A stretch of 64,000 nt of DNA, from contig NZ_JBAJJM010000007.1 of NCBI RefSeq assembly GCF_036880405.1, forward strand, positions 248,001 to 312,000. The letters run 5' to 3'. The stretch comes from Mannheimia indoligenes. Its GTDB lineage: Bacteria > Pseudomonadota > Gammaproteobacteria > Enterobacterales > Pasteurellaceae. The position numbers were made by a program, and so were the translations under genes. Below the pieces are notes generated by a model, which was given only the letters and a program-made list of their open reading frames with translations, was not told where the DNA came from and ran no database searches. Shown piece by piece: positions 1 to 8,056 of the stretch. Numbering within the stretch: the stretch's first letter is position 1; each line of letters opens with the position of its first letter.

Positions 1-982
1 CGGTCCATACAAATTTGTATCAGCAGTTAAAGATGATAAGATCGTGTTTGAAGCATTCGCAGGCTACAACGGTATCTACCCTGCTAAAGCTGAGAAAATG
101 ATTTGGTCGCTCTTATCAGATGATGCGGCTCGCGTAACTGCACAAGAGTCTAAACGTGTTCAAGCAATTGAATCAGTGCCATATCTTGATATTCAACGCT
201 TAAAATCAAAAAGACAATCAGTTGAGTCTGTTCAATCATTCGGCTTACTATTCTTAATGTTTAACTGTGCGGAAGCTCCGTTTAACAACCCGAAAGTACG
301 TCAAGCATTCCACTATGCGTTAGATACACAAAAAATGATCGATGTGGTGTTCTTAGGTAATGCACGTGCAGCAACATCTTACTTACAAGAAACTCACCCT
401 GATTATGTGAAAGCAGCAACTCAGTATGATTTCGATAAAGAAAAAGCTGCGGCATTATTAAAAGAAGCCGGTGTTGATAAATTAGAGTTTGAGTTACTGG
501 CAACAGATACTTCTTGGGTAAAAGAATGTGCACCATTAATTCTTGAATCTTGGAATTCCATTCCGGGTGTGAAAGTAACTTTACGCCACTTACAATCAAG
601 TGCGTTATATGGTGAATTTATCGCATCAGGTAACTTCAAAGTTGTTGTAGCACCGGGCGACCCTTCTGTATTCGGTAACGATGTGGACTTATTATTAAGC
701 TGGTTCTATCGTGGCGACGGTTGGGCGAAAAACCGCTATCGTTGGTCTGATACGCCAGAGTATGCAGAAGTGCAAAAACTCTTAGATGCAGCAGTGGCTG
801 CGAAATCTCACGATGAGGCAAAAGCAGAATGGGCTAAAGTGTTCAACATTGTCGCTGAACAAGTTCCGCTCTACCCACTAATCCATCGTAAATTACCAAC
901 TGCGTGGGATGATAAAGCCTTAACTGACTTCCAACCATTACCAACCACAGGTATGTCTTTCTTAGGCGTTGGACGTAAATAA
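1..982 (+). CDS. ABC transporter substrate-binding protein, family 5 (5' end outside window)
   Basis: This is the C-terminal part of a periplasmic solute-binding protein of the oligopeptide/dipeptide/nickel class (SBP family 5). The frame is open from base 2, so the start and signal peptide lie upstream; the GTG at 44 is internal. Recognisable family features are the stretch around FNCAEAPFNNPKVRQAF near 250-310 and a C-terminal segment with VPLYPLIHRKLPTAW. It would capture the ligand and deliver it to the permeases encoded just downstream. A paired uptake-signal hairpin separates it from the permease gene, so the binding protein could be made in excess over the membrane parts. The ligand cannot be read from the sequence: peptide, nickel chelate or another small molecule are all possible. 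Confidence 0.85.
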   Translation, partial: GPYKFVSAVKDDKIVFEAFAGYNGIYPAKAEKMIWSLLSDDAARVTAQESKRVQAIESVPYLDIQRLKSKRQSVESVQSFGLLFLMFNCAEAPFNNPKVRQAFHYALDTQKMIDVVFLGNARAATSYLQETHPDYVKAATQYDFDKEKAAALLKEAGVDKLEFELLATDTSWVKECAPLILESWNSIPGVKVTLRHLQSSALYGEFIASGNFKVVVAPGDPSVFGNDVDLLLSWFYRGDGWAKNRYRWSDTPEYAEVQKLLDAAVAAKSHDEAKAEWAKVFNIVAEQVPLYPLIHRKLPTAWDDKALTDFQPLPTTGMSFLGVGRK

Positions 983-1000
983 GCCTTGATACACGGCTAA

Positions 1001-1058
1001 ACAAGCGGTCGGTTTTTGGGAAATTTTTGCAAAAGTTCGACCAAAACCGACCGCTTGT
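1001..1058. terminator. Paired inverted uptake signal sequences forming a hairpin
   Basis: ACAAGCGGTCGG at the left end pairs with CCGACCGCTTGT at the right end, and each arm continues into the A/T-rich tail of an uptake signal. It lies between the binding-protein gene and the permease genes. No strong T-run follows on the plus strand, so it probably attenuates rather than stops transcription; this is inference. Confidence 0.6.
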
Positions 1059-1106
1059 AACTTTCGATTTATTCCCAAGTTTTTCCGTGTTTTCTATATA
1101 GCATAG

Positions 1107-1123
1107 AGTGCGTTTTACGCACT
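1107..1123. other. Short stem-loop upstream of permease gene
   Basis: AGTGCG and CGCACT form a 6-bp stem with a 5-base loop in the 207-base gap before the permease gene. No T-run follows, so it is not a classical terminator. It could protect the 5' end of a processed mRNA. Function is unknown. Confidence 0.3.
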
Positions 1124-1189
1124 GACAACAAATCAACTAAGTGTATTCGCACTCAACCTTCCACTAATGTTTTATAGTCGGAGATAAAG

Positions 1190-2143
1190 ATGGAAATTGT
1201 ACTTCGCCTGTTATTCCGCCGTGTATTGGCTCTGCCGGTAATGATTATCGGGGTAACAGCATTAGTTTTTATTATTTTACAGTTCACGCCGGGCGATGCT
1301 GCAACCGTTGCATTAGGTGATGCAGCCAGTGATGAAGCTAAACATTTATGGCGTGAGCAACGTGGGTTAAATGATCCGTTATTGGTTCAATACTTCCGTT
1401 TTCTCGGAAACCTTCTCGTGTTAGATTTAGGGGTAACTACACCGCCTGAATTACCGATTTCATCAATGATTGCTAAAGCTTTCCCTATCACATTGCAATT
1501 AACCTTTATTGGTGTGATTCTAGCTGCGATCATTTCATTCACATTAGGGGTATTTGCCGCTCTTCATCGTGATCGTTTAGCAGACCAAATTATTCGTCTG
1601 TTCTCGGTTGCAGCTGTTGCAACGCCTTCTTTCTGGCTCGGTATTTTATTAATTCAATACTTCTCACTTGAACTGGATTGGTTACCGTCCGGTGGTTATG
1701 TGCCATTTAGTGAAAGTCCGAAAGAGTGGGCTATCTCAATGGTTCTGCCATCGCTTGCATTAGCTATTCCGGTTTGTGCATCACTCATTCGTGTGGTACG
1801 TACAGCAATGGTTGAAGAGATGGACAAAGACTATGTGCGTACGGCAATTGGTAACGGCGTGCCTTATCCAACTGTTATTCGCCGTAATGTATTGCGTAAT
1901 GCGTTAATTACACCGGTAACTGTACTTGGCTTGCGTGTCGGTTACTTACTGGGTGGTGCGGTCGTTATCGAACAGATTTTCGACTTACCGGGAATGGGTA
2001 AATTAATTTTCAACGGAATTACTAATGTGGACTTAAACTTAGTACAAGGCGTGGTACTAACCATTGCATTGACTTTCGTATTAGTAAACATCATCGTTGA
2101 TATTCTTTATCTGATTATTAACCCTAAAATTCGGAGTCTATAA
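1190..2143 (+). CDS. ABC transporter permease, DppB/OppB type
   Basis: This 317-residue inner-membrane protein has the layout of DppB/OppB/NikB permeases: an N-terminal membrane anchor followed by a five- to six-helix core. The cytoplasmic EAA-type coupling loop, which docks on the ATPase, is visible at about residues 220-245 (GNGVPYPTVIRRNVLRNAL), and the family signature GGAVVIEQIFDLPGMG follows. The start is the ATG at 1190, a few bases after GGAGATAAAG. Its stop codon TAA shares one base with the start of the next gene (TAATG), so the two are translationally coupled and form one transporter with the upstream binding protein. Confidence 0.92.
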   Translation: MEIVLRLLFRRVLALPVMIIGVTALVFIILQFTPGDAATVALGDAASDEAKHLWREQRGLNDPLLVQYFRFLGNLLVLDLGVTTPPELPISSMIAKAFPITLQLTFIGVILAAIISFTLGVFAALHRDRLADQIIRLFSVAAVATPSFWLGILLIQYFSLELDWLPSGGYVPFSESPKEWAISMVLPSLALAIPVCASLIRVVRTAMVEEMDKDYVRTAIGNGVPYPTVIRRNVLRNALITPVTVLGLRVGYLLGGAVVIEQIFDLPGMGKLIFNGITNVDLNLVQGVVLTIALTFVLVNIIVDILYLIINPKIRSL

Positions 2144-4116
2144 TGTTTCGTCAAGGATTAGCAGACAGACTTGCTTCTGGCGGGGCAAGATTCAAAGCAT
2201 TATCAACCGCCTCCAAAATTGCCTTAATCTTCTTGATTTTTATGGCTCTTGTGGCAATTTTCGCACCATTGGTTGCACCTTATGATCCACTGCAAACCCT
2301 ACGCCCTGTGCAAGCTCCGGGTTCAGAATATTGGTTCGGTACAGACCGTTTAGGACGTGATATTTTCTCTCGTATTGTTTACGGAGCTAGAACTTCACTC
2401 TTTATCGGCTTAGGTGCAGTAGCTTGTGCGATTGTATTTGGTAGTATTTTAGGTGCAACAGCTGCAACGGCTGATAAATTCGGTAATGAAGTGATTATGC
2501 GTCTGATGGATATTCTAATGGCATTCCCGGGCATCGCACTTGCAGCTGTATTATTAGCGACTTTCGGCAACTCTTCACCGATTATTATCCTCACAATTGC
2601 GATTGTTTACACACCACAGTTAGCTCGTGTGGTACGTGCAAACGTGGTTTCACAATGGGAAGAAGACTACGTGCGTGCTGAGCGTGTAATTGGTGGTAGC
2701 CGTACTTACATCTTATTAAAACACGTTGTGCGTAATACCGCAGCACCTGTTTTAGTGTTCGCAACAGTAATGGTTGCTGATGCCATCATCCTTGAAGCAT
2801 CACTTTCTTTCTTAGGTGCAGGGGTTCAGCCGCCACATCCATCTTGGGGTAATATCTTATCTGAAGGTCGTAACTTAGTATTAAGCGGCTTCTGGTGGGC
2901 AACGACATTCTCAGGTTTATGTGTACTTTTAACGGTATTATCATTAAATATTCTTTCTGAAGGTTTAACTGATGCGTTAGCCAATCCAAAAACCAAGAAA
3001 AGCCCGACAGCAGCGAAAAGCGATGTGTCAAAACCGCTTTCAACAGACGTTCAAGAAGCAATGGCTGAAGGCTTGGCACTAAAACGTTATTTATTACAAT
3101 TAAACCAAGCAGAAACCGTACGTACTGACCGTATGCAACTTAATCCAAATGCAAAACCGATTTTGCAAGTGAAAAACTTATCTATTCGTTTTCCGAACCG
3201 TTATGGTGAAACACCATTAGTAGATAACATCAGCTTTACCGTACACGAAGGCGAAACAATGGGCTTAGTAGGTGAATCTGGTTGTGGTAAATCAATTTCT
3301 GCCTTCTCAATTATGGGCTTATTACCAAAAACAGCCAAAATCACCGGGGAAATTTTGTTTACTGACCGTGCGGGCAATCAACACGATTTATTAAAAACTG
3401 ACAAGTTGAACGATCTTCGTGGTCACGAAATCTCGATGATTTATCAAGATGCATTAAGTGCCTTAAACCCATCAATGCGTATTCGTGAGCAAATGGAGCA
3501 GTTGATCAGTCGTGGCGGTAAACAATCGGCAGAGACATTACTCAAATGGGTACATCTTGATCCTGAAAAAACACTCAACCGTTACCCACACGAGCTTTCA
3601 GGTGGTCAGCGTCAGCGTGTGTTAATTGCAATGGCATTGGCTCGTGAACCAAAACTATTAATTGCGGATGAACCAACCACTGCATTAGACGTAACCGTTC
3701 AAGCAGAAGTAATTAAATTGCTTAACGAATTGCGTGAAAAACTCGGCTTTGCAATGGTGTTTGTGAGCCACGATTTAGCCTTAGTTGCTCAAATTGCTCA
3801 CCACATCACGGTTATGTATGCAGGTCAAGTAGTAGAAGCATCGCCAACCAGCGACTTGCTAATGCACCCAACGCACGAATATACACGAGGCTTATTAGGT
3901 TCAGTACTTTCAACCGAATGCCGTGCAGAACGCTTATATCAAATTCCGGGCAGTGTGCCTTCTCCGTTTGACTTTGCAGACGGCGACCGTTTCGCCAGCC
4001 GCTCATTGCGTCCTGATGCGAATCCGAAACAACAGTTGAAACTTGTTCCAACTGGAGAACACCCACAACACGTTTGGGCATCTCACTTAGAAGAAAATCA
4101 GGGAGCTAAACTATGA
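2143..4116 (+). CDS. Fused ABC permease-ATPase (DppC-DppD type)
   Basis: At 657 residues this is about twice the length of a normal DppC. Residues 1 to about 280 are a DppC/OppC-type permease, with the family phrase FGTDRLGRDIFSR near residue 65 and the EAA-type loop around 178-203. A charged linker without membrane segments follows (about 285-340). The rest is a complete ABC ATPase of the DppD/OppD type: Walker A GESGCGKS near residue 378, signature LSGGQRQR near 485, Walker B LLIADEPTTALD near 505, and the oligopeptide-family C-terminal extension. Permease and ATPase, normally separate proteins, are therefore one chain. The gene overlaps the next ATPase gene by four bases (ATGA). Confidence 0.92.
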   Translation: MFRQGLADRLASGGARFKALSTASKIALIFLIFMALVAIFAPLVAPYDPLQTLRPVQAPGSEYWFGTDRLGRDIFSRIVYGARTSLFIGLGAVACAIVFGSILGATAATADKFGNEVIMRLMDILMAFPGIALAAVLLATFGNSSPIIILTIAIVYTPQLARVVRANVVSQWEEDYVRAERVIGGSRTYILLKHVVRNTAAPVLVFATVMVADAIILEASLSFLGAGVQPPHPSWGNILSEGRNLVLSGFWWATTFSGLCVLLTVLSLNILSEGLTDALANPKTKKSPTAAKSDVSKPLSTDVQEAMAEGLALKRYLLQLNQAETVRTDRMQLNPNAKPILQVKNLSIRFPNRYGETPLVDNISFTVHEGETMGLVGESGCGKSISAFSIMGLLPKTAKITGEILFTDRAGNQHDLLKTDKLNDLRGHEISMIYQDALSALNPSMRIREQMEQLISRGGKQSAETLLKWVHLDPEKTLNRYPHELSGGQRQRVLIAMALAREPKLLIADEPTTALDVTVQAEVIKLLNELREKLGFAMVFVSHDLALVAQIAHHITVMYAGQVVEASPTSDLLMHPTHEYTRGLLGSVLSTECRAERLYQIPGSVPSPFDFADGDRFASRSLRPDANPKQQLKLVPTGEHPQHVWASHLEENQGAKL

Positions 4117-4919
4117 GTATGAAACCCATTAAAGAACAGCCAATTATTGAGCTGAGAGATATTGTTGTCGAGTTTCGCTCCCGCGATGGAACACTATTCA
4201 ACCCGAAAAAATTCCGTGCGGTAAATGGCGTGAGTTTAGATATTCACGCTGGTGAAACAGTCGGCATTGTAGGGCAATCCGGTTGTGGTAAATCAACATT
4301 GGCAAGCGTCATCATCGGCTTACAAAAACCGACTTCAGGTACGGTAAAATTCAACGGCTTACAGATGAAATATGGCAGTGCAGAAGCCCGTAAACAGTTT
4401 GGTCGCCAAGTATCGGTTATCTTCCAAGATCCGGCAACCGCCCTTAACCCTCGTATGCGTGTACTGGATATCTTGAAAGATCCGATGGACATCCACAATG
4501 TGTTAGAGCCAAGCGAGCGTGAAAAAAGAGTTTACGAACTCTTAAACCGTGTAGGTTTACCTCGCTCTGCTGCCTTAGTTGAACCAACTCGTTTATCAGG
4601 TGGTCAAAAGCAACGTGTGGCGATCGCTCGTGCATTGGCTCTTAATCCAAATTTGATAGTAGCAGATGAGCCGACTTCCGCACTGGATGTATCTGTTCGA
4701 GCTCAAGTTCTGAACTTACTTGCCGATCTGAAAAAAGAGTTAAACCTTGCAATGGTGTTTATCTCTCACGATTTGCAAACTGTTCGTCAAGTGTCTGACC
4801 GCATTGTGGTAATGAATGGCGGTAAAATCATCGAGCAAGGCGAAGCCTCACAAGTCTTCGATAGCCCACAAGATGAATACACCCGCATTCTGTTAGACGC
4901 AGCTCCATCATTATTGTAA
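4113..4919 (+). CDS. ABC transporter ATP-binding protein, DppF/OppF type
   Basis: This 268-residue ATPase is the second nucleotide-binding subunit of the transporter. Walker A GQSGCGKS is at residues 54-61, the signature LSGGQKQR near 161 and Walker B LIVADEPTSALD near 181. The start ATG overlaps the previous stop (ATGA); a second ATG two codons later is also possible. With the fused upstream protein it would form the pair of ATPases that drives import. A paired uptake-signal hairpin with a run of seven T follows the stop and looks like the end of the operon. Confidence 0.92.
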   Translation: MSMKPIKEQPIIELRDIVVEFRSRDGTLFNPKKFRAVNGVSLDIHAGETVGIVGQSGCGKSTLASVIIGLQKPTSGTVKFNGLQMKYGSAEARKQFGRQVSVIFQDPATALNPRMRVLDILKDPMDIHNVLEPSEREKRVYELLNRVGLPRSAALVEPTRLSGGQKQRVAIARALALNPNLIVADEPTSALDVSVRAQVLNLLADLKKELNLAMVFISHDLQTVRQVSDRIVVMNGGKIIEQGEASQVFDSPQDEYTRILLDAAPSLL

Positions 4920-4935
4920 TTGTACTTTTAGTCCT

Positions 4936-4980
4936 ACAAGCGGTAAAATTTGCTGAAAATTTTACCGCTTGTTTTTTTAT
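4936..4980 (+). terminator. Uptake-signal inverted repeat terminator after the ABC transporter
   Basis: ACAAGCGGTAAAATT and AATTTTACCGCTTGT form a long perfect stem, followed directly by TTTTTTTAT. This is a good intrinsic terminator built from two facing uptake signals. The next start codon lies only five bases beyond it. Confidence 0.8.
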
Positions 4981-4984
4981 TTCT

Positions 4985-6571
4985 ATGATCAAAATTATCC
5001 AAACAATAGATACTGATTTACTCATTGTCGGCTCTGGCATTGCCGGGCTTTCTGCGGCTGTTGAAGCAAAGAGCAAAGGCTTAAATCCGTTGCTGATTAG
5101 CAAATCCACCATTGGTTCCGGTGCAAGTTATTTTCCTCTAAAAGCCACGTTAGGTATTCAAGTAACCGGCGATGAAGCCGACCACGCTCTTTTTAGAGAA
5201 GATATTGAACATATCGGCAAAGGCAAAATCAACGCCAATGTAGTGCAGGCTTATATTGAAGACTCGCCGAAAGCTATTGAGTTATTAGACCGAATTGGTT
5301 TTAAGCCTTGGAGGCGGAACGACAACCGCCCGGCTTGCTTTGCTAAATATGCTCGCCCGATTTATTTAATTAAAGATTGGCGAGAGGCTGCCATACGAGC
5401 AAAACAAATTTTACAAGAGCAGCAGATTCCTTTCTATGAAAATGCCACCCTTTTACATATCGTAACAGACAATAATCAAGTACAAGGGGCAGTATTTTCT
5501 CTGGTTACAAGCGGTCAAATTTCTTATATTTTTTGCAAAACCAATCATATTATTTTAGCCGCAGGCGGGATTGCCGGACTTTATAAAGATAACCTCTACC
5601 CTGCTGATGTAATAGGCTCACTCCATTCTGTTGCCAAGCAAGCCGGGGCGACTTTAGTCAATCTTGCTTTTATCCAGTTCATTCCTGCTTTTGTTGAGCC
5701 CAAATATAAAGTCTTATTTGGCGAACATACGTTGAAATATGTAACAGAAATTACCGATTCGCAAGGCAATAATTTATTCCCTCATTTAAGCCAAACGCAA
5801 TTTAGTAAAATGATGTTGGAACGTAGTCATTATGCTCCTTTCAGTTTGGATTTTGAGTGCGTGGAATTTGACTTAGTGATGATGAAGCATTTGCTGGAAA
5901 ATCCAAATGAAAAAGGTATTTATCTCAAATACAGCCCAAAACTCTATGCAGATACAGAAGAATTTTACACCGTTTATTTGAATTGGCTGAAAAATGAAGT
6001 GGGAATTGATTTAGTCAAAGATAGAATTGCGATTAAACCTTTTGCTCACAGCTGCAACGGTGGCATTCAAATCAACCAATGGGGTGAAAGTTCGGTGAAA
6101 GGCTTATTTGCAATCGGCGAAATTGCTCATTGTATTGAAGGTGCAAACCGTATGGGCGGAAATTCAGTTGGCGGCGGTTTGGTATTTGCCAAACGTGCGG
6201 TAGCGGAAATTTCTCGCTCACTAGAACAAGCTAATTTACAAAAAAATGCCGAAATTTCACCGCTTGTAATGGCAGAAAAAGCATTAAATCAGCTTGCTAA
6301 CTCAAATGCTAATCTTAAACTAACCGCCGGTGAAGTGCTTTCCTCTATTCGAGAAAAAATGGCATTATATGCTAATGTTTACCGCACTCGAAGTAACCTT
6401 CAACATCTGCTTGATGAATTAAATCGTTTGGAACAACAATTTGACCCAATCCATCACGCTCAATATCAAGGCATTGAAGTTTACAATGCACTAAAAACCG
6501 CTCAATTAGTGGTAAATAATATGCTCAATGAGAAGAGTTTGGGGGCACACTACTTAGATGCACAAAATTAG
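4985..6571 (+). CDS. FAD-dependent oxidoreductase of the fumarate reductase / L-aspartate oxidase family
   Basis: The 528-residue protein opens with a dinucleotide-binding motif (VGSGIAGL, glycines 16, 18 and 21). Near residues 385-397 it has the FAD-contacting GANRMGGNSVGGG stretch of the succinate dehydrogenase/fumarate reductase/NadB flavoproteins, preceded by HSCNGGIQ at about 355. No signal peptide, haem motif or membrane segment is visible, so it is probably cytoplasmic. The Arg-containing motif that carries the catalytic base in SdhA, FrdA and NadB is not recognisable; ECVEFDLVMMKHL stands near that place. The substrate is therefore uncertain. The ATG at 4985 has no visible Shine-Dalgarno sequence. 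An NhaC-type transporter gene follows after 47 bases and may share its function. Confidence 0.75.
   Translation: MIKIIQTIDTDLLIVGSGIAGLSAAVEAKSKGLNPLLISKSTIGSGASYFPLKATLGIQVTGDEADHALFREDIEHIGKGKINANVVQAYIEDSPKAIELLDRIGFKPWRRNDNRPACFAKYARPIYLIKDWREAAIRAKQILQEQQIPFYENATLLHIVTDNNQVQGAVFSLVTSGQISYIFCKTNHIILAAGGIAGLYKDNLYPADVIGSLHSVAKQAGATLVNLAFIQFIPAFVEPKYKVLFGEHTLKYVTEITDSQGNNLFPHLSQTQFSKMMLERSHYAPFSLDFECVEFDLVMMKHLLENPNEKGIYLKYSPKLYADTEEFYTVYLNWLKNEVGIDLVKDRIAIKPFAHSCNGGIQINQWGESSVKGLFAIGEIAHCIEGANRMGGNSVGGGLVFAKRAVAEISRSLEQANLQKNAEISPLVMAEKALNQLANSNANLKLTAGEVLSSIREKMALYANVYRTRSNLQHLLDELNRLEQQFDPIHHAQYQGIEVYNALKTAQLVVNNMLNEKSLGAHYLDAQN
5507..5540 (+). repeat. Full-length uptake signal inside the flavoprotein gene
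   Basis: ACAAGCGGTCAAATTT followed by TTTTTTGCAAAA is a near-complete DNA uptake signal of the A. pleuropneumoniae type. It is read in frame as about twelve residues (TSGQISYIFCKT) in the middle of the protein. Confidence 0.8.
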
Positions 6572-6618
6572 TCTATAATAGTTCACTTTTCATAAAAAAT
6601 AATAAATTAGGAGTATAA

Positions 6619-8001
6619 ATGAATAACTACCTACTTAAATTAAAACCGATGACAGCGGTTATACTTTCGCTTTTAACGGTCTTTATCTTAGGTTTTACAA
6701 TGATTGGGCTTGGTTGGGTGCCACAAATTTCGATTTTAGCGGTTATTGTCATTCTGTTACTTTTCGGATTGCTTAATAAAATTCCGTTTAAAAACATGCA
6801 AGAAGGTATGGCAAATGGGCTGATGTCCGGTATCGGTGCAGTTTACTTGTTCTTTTTTATCGGATTATTAGTTTCCGCATTGATGATGTCGGGTGCGATT
6901 CCTACTTTAATGTATTATGGTTTAAGTGTGATTTCGCCTGAATTATTTTACATCTCTGCTTTTGCCTTAAGTTCTGTGGTAGGTATCGCCTTAGGCAGTA
7001 GTTTAACTACGACTGCAACTATCGGCGTTGCTTTTATCGGTATGGCTTCAGCATTTGGGGCTAACCCTGCTATTGTAGCCGGTGCGGTTGTTTCAGGTGC
7101 ATTTTTTGGCGACAAAACGTCTCCACTATCAGACACTACAACTATTGCAGCTTCTGTTGTAGGAATTGATATGTTCGCTCATATCCGCAATATGCTTTAT
7201 ACCACTATTCCGGCGTGGATTTTAACAGCTCTTATTCTTTGGTTTTTAACTGAGCCGGCTGATGCTCAAAATTTAGCAAATATTGAGAGTTTAAAAGCTA
7301 ATTTACAAGAAACAGGATTAATACACGGCTACTCTTTGTTACCTTTTGTTACCTTAATTTTAATGGCAATTAAGCGTGTTAATTCCATTTATATTATTGT
7401 TACTACAGTAATGCTCTCCCTGGTTATTACCTATATTCACAGTTCACCAACCCTTGAACAACTAGGCAATTATTTCTTTACCGGCTATAAACCCGTTGAA
7501 GGTGTAGATTTAGGCGAAGTAGCATCATTAGTTTCTCGTGGAGGAATTAATAGTATGTTCTTTACCATTACTATTGTGCTATTAGCCTTAAGTTTAGGCG
7601 GCTTATTGCAAATTCTAGGTATTTTACCTGCCCTGCTAAAAGGTATTAGTGGCTTCTTAACCAACACCGGACGTGTTACTTTTGTGGTGGCAAGTACCGC
7701 AGTTGGTATTAACGTCTTGATCGGCGAGCAATATTTAAGTTTATTATTATCAGGAAATACCTTCCGTTCAACTTACGAGCGTTTAGGTTTAGATCTTAAA
7801 AATTTATCTCGCACTATTGAAGATGCCGGTACGGTAATCAACCCATTAGTGCCTTGGAGTGTGTGTGGTGTGTTTATCAGCAGCGTACTCAATGTACCGG
7901 TGTTAGACTATTTACCTTATGCGTTCTTCTGTTATATCTGTTTAATCCTCACCTTAATTTTTGGATTTACAGGGGTAACTATTAGTAAAAAAGCAAACTA
8001 A
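6619..8001 (+). CDS. NhaC-family Na+/H+ antiporter-like transporter
   Basis: This 460-residue integral membrane protein is almost entirely hydrophobic helices. It has NhaC-family stretches such as GSSLTTTATIGVAFIGMA and GAFFGDKTSPLSDTTTIAASV near residues 130-185, and a second half with IGEQYLSLLLSGNTFR and EDAGTVINPLVPWS. The start ATG follows a clear AGGAG. NhaC members exchange Na+ for H+, but some, such as MleN of Bacillus, exchange organic acids. Placement 47 bases after a dicarboxylate-type flavoprotein gene makes a substrate-coupled role plausible; this is inference. A bidirectional terminator follows. Confidence 0.85.
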   Translation: MNNYLLKLKPMTAVILSLLTVFILGFTMIGLGWVPQISILAVIVILLLFGLLNKIPFKNMQEGMANGLMSGIGAVYLFFFIGLLVSALMMSGAIPTLMYYGLSVISPELFYISAFALSSVVGIALGSSLTTTATIGVAFIGMASAFGANPAIVAGAVVSGAFFGDKTSPLSDTTTIAASVVGIDMFAHIRNMLYTTIPAWILTALILWFLTEPADAQNLANIESLKANLQETGLIHGYSLLPFVTLILMAIKRVNSIYIIVTTVMLSLVITYIHSSPTLEQLGNYFFTGYKPVEGVDLGEVASLVSRGGINSMFFTITIVLLALSLGGLLQILGILPALLKGISGFLTNTGRVTFVVASTAVGINVLIGEQYLSLLLSGNTFRSTYERLGLDLKNLSRTIEDAGTVINPLVPWSVCGVFISSVLNVPVLDYLPYAFFCYICLILTLIFGFTGVTISKKAN

Positions 8002-8019
8002 AATGTAAAACTAAGCGAT

Positions 8020-8052
8020 AAAAAAATGCCTACAAATTTGTAGGCATTTTTT
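8020..8052. terminator. Bidirectional terminator between nhaC-like gene and dxr
   Basis: AAAAAATGCCTACAAATTTG pairs with its own continuation TAGGCATTTTTT in a near-perfect palindrome with A-run and T-run on the two sides. It serves the converging transcripts from both strands. Confidence 0.85.
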
Positions 8053-8056
8053 CTAA

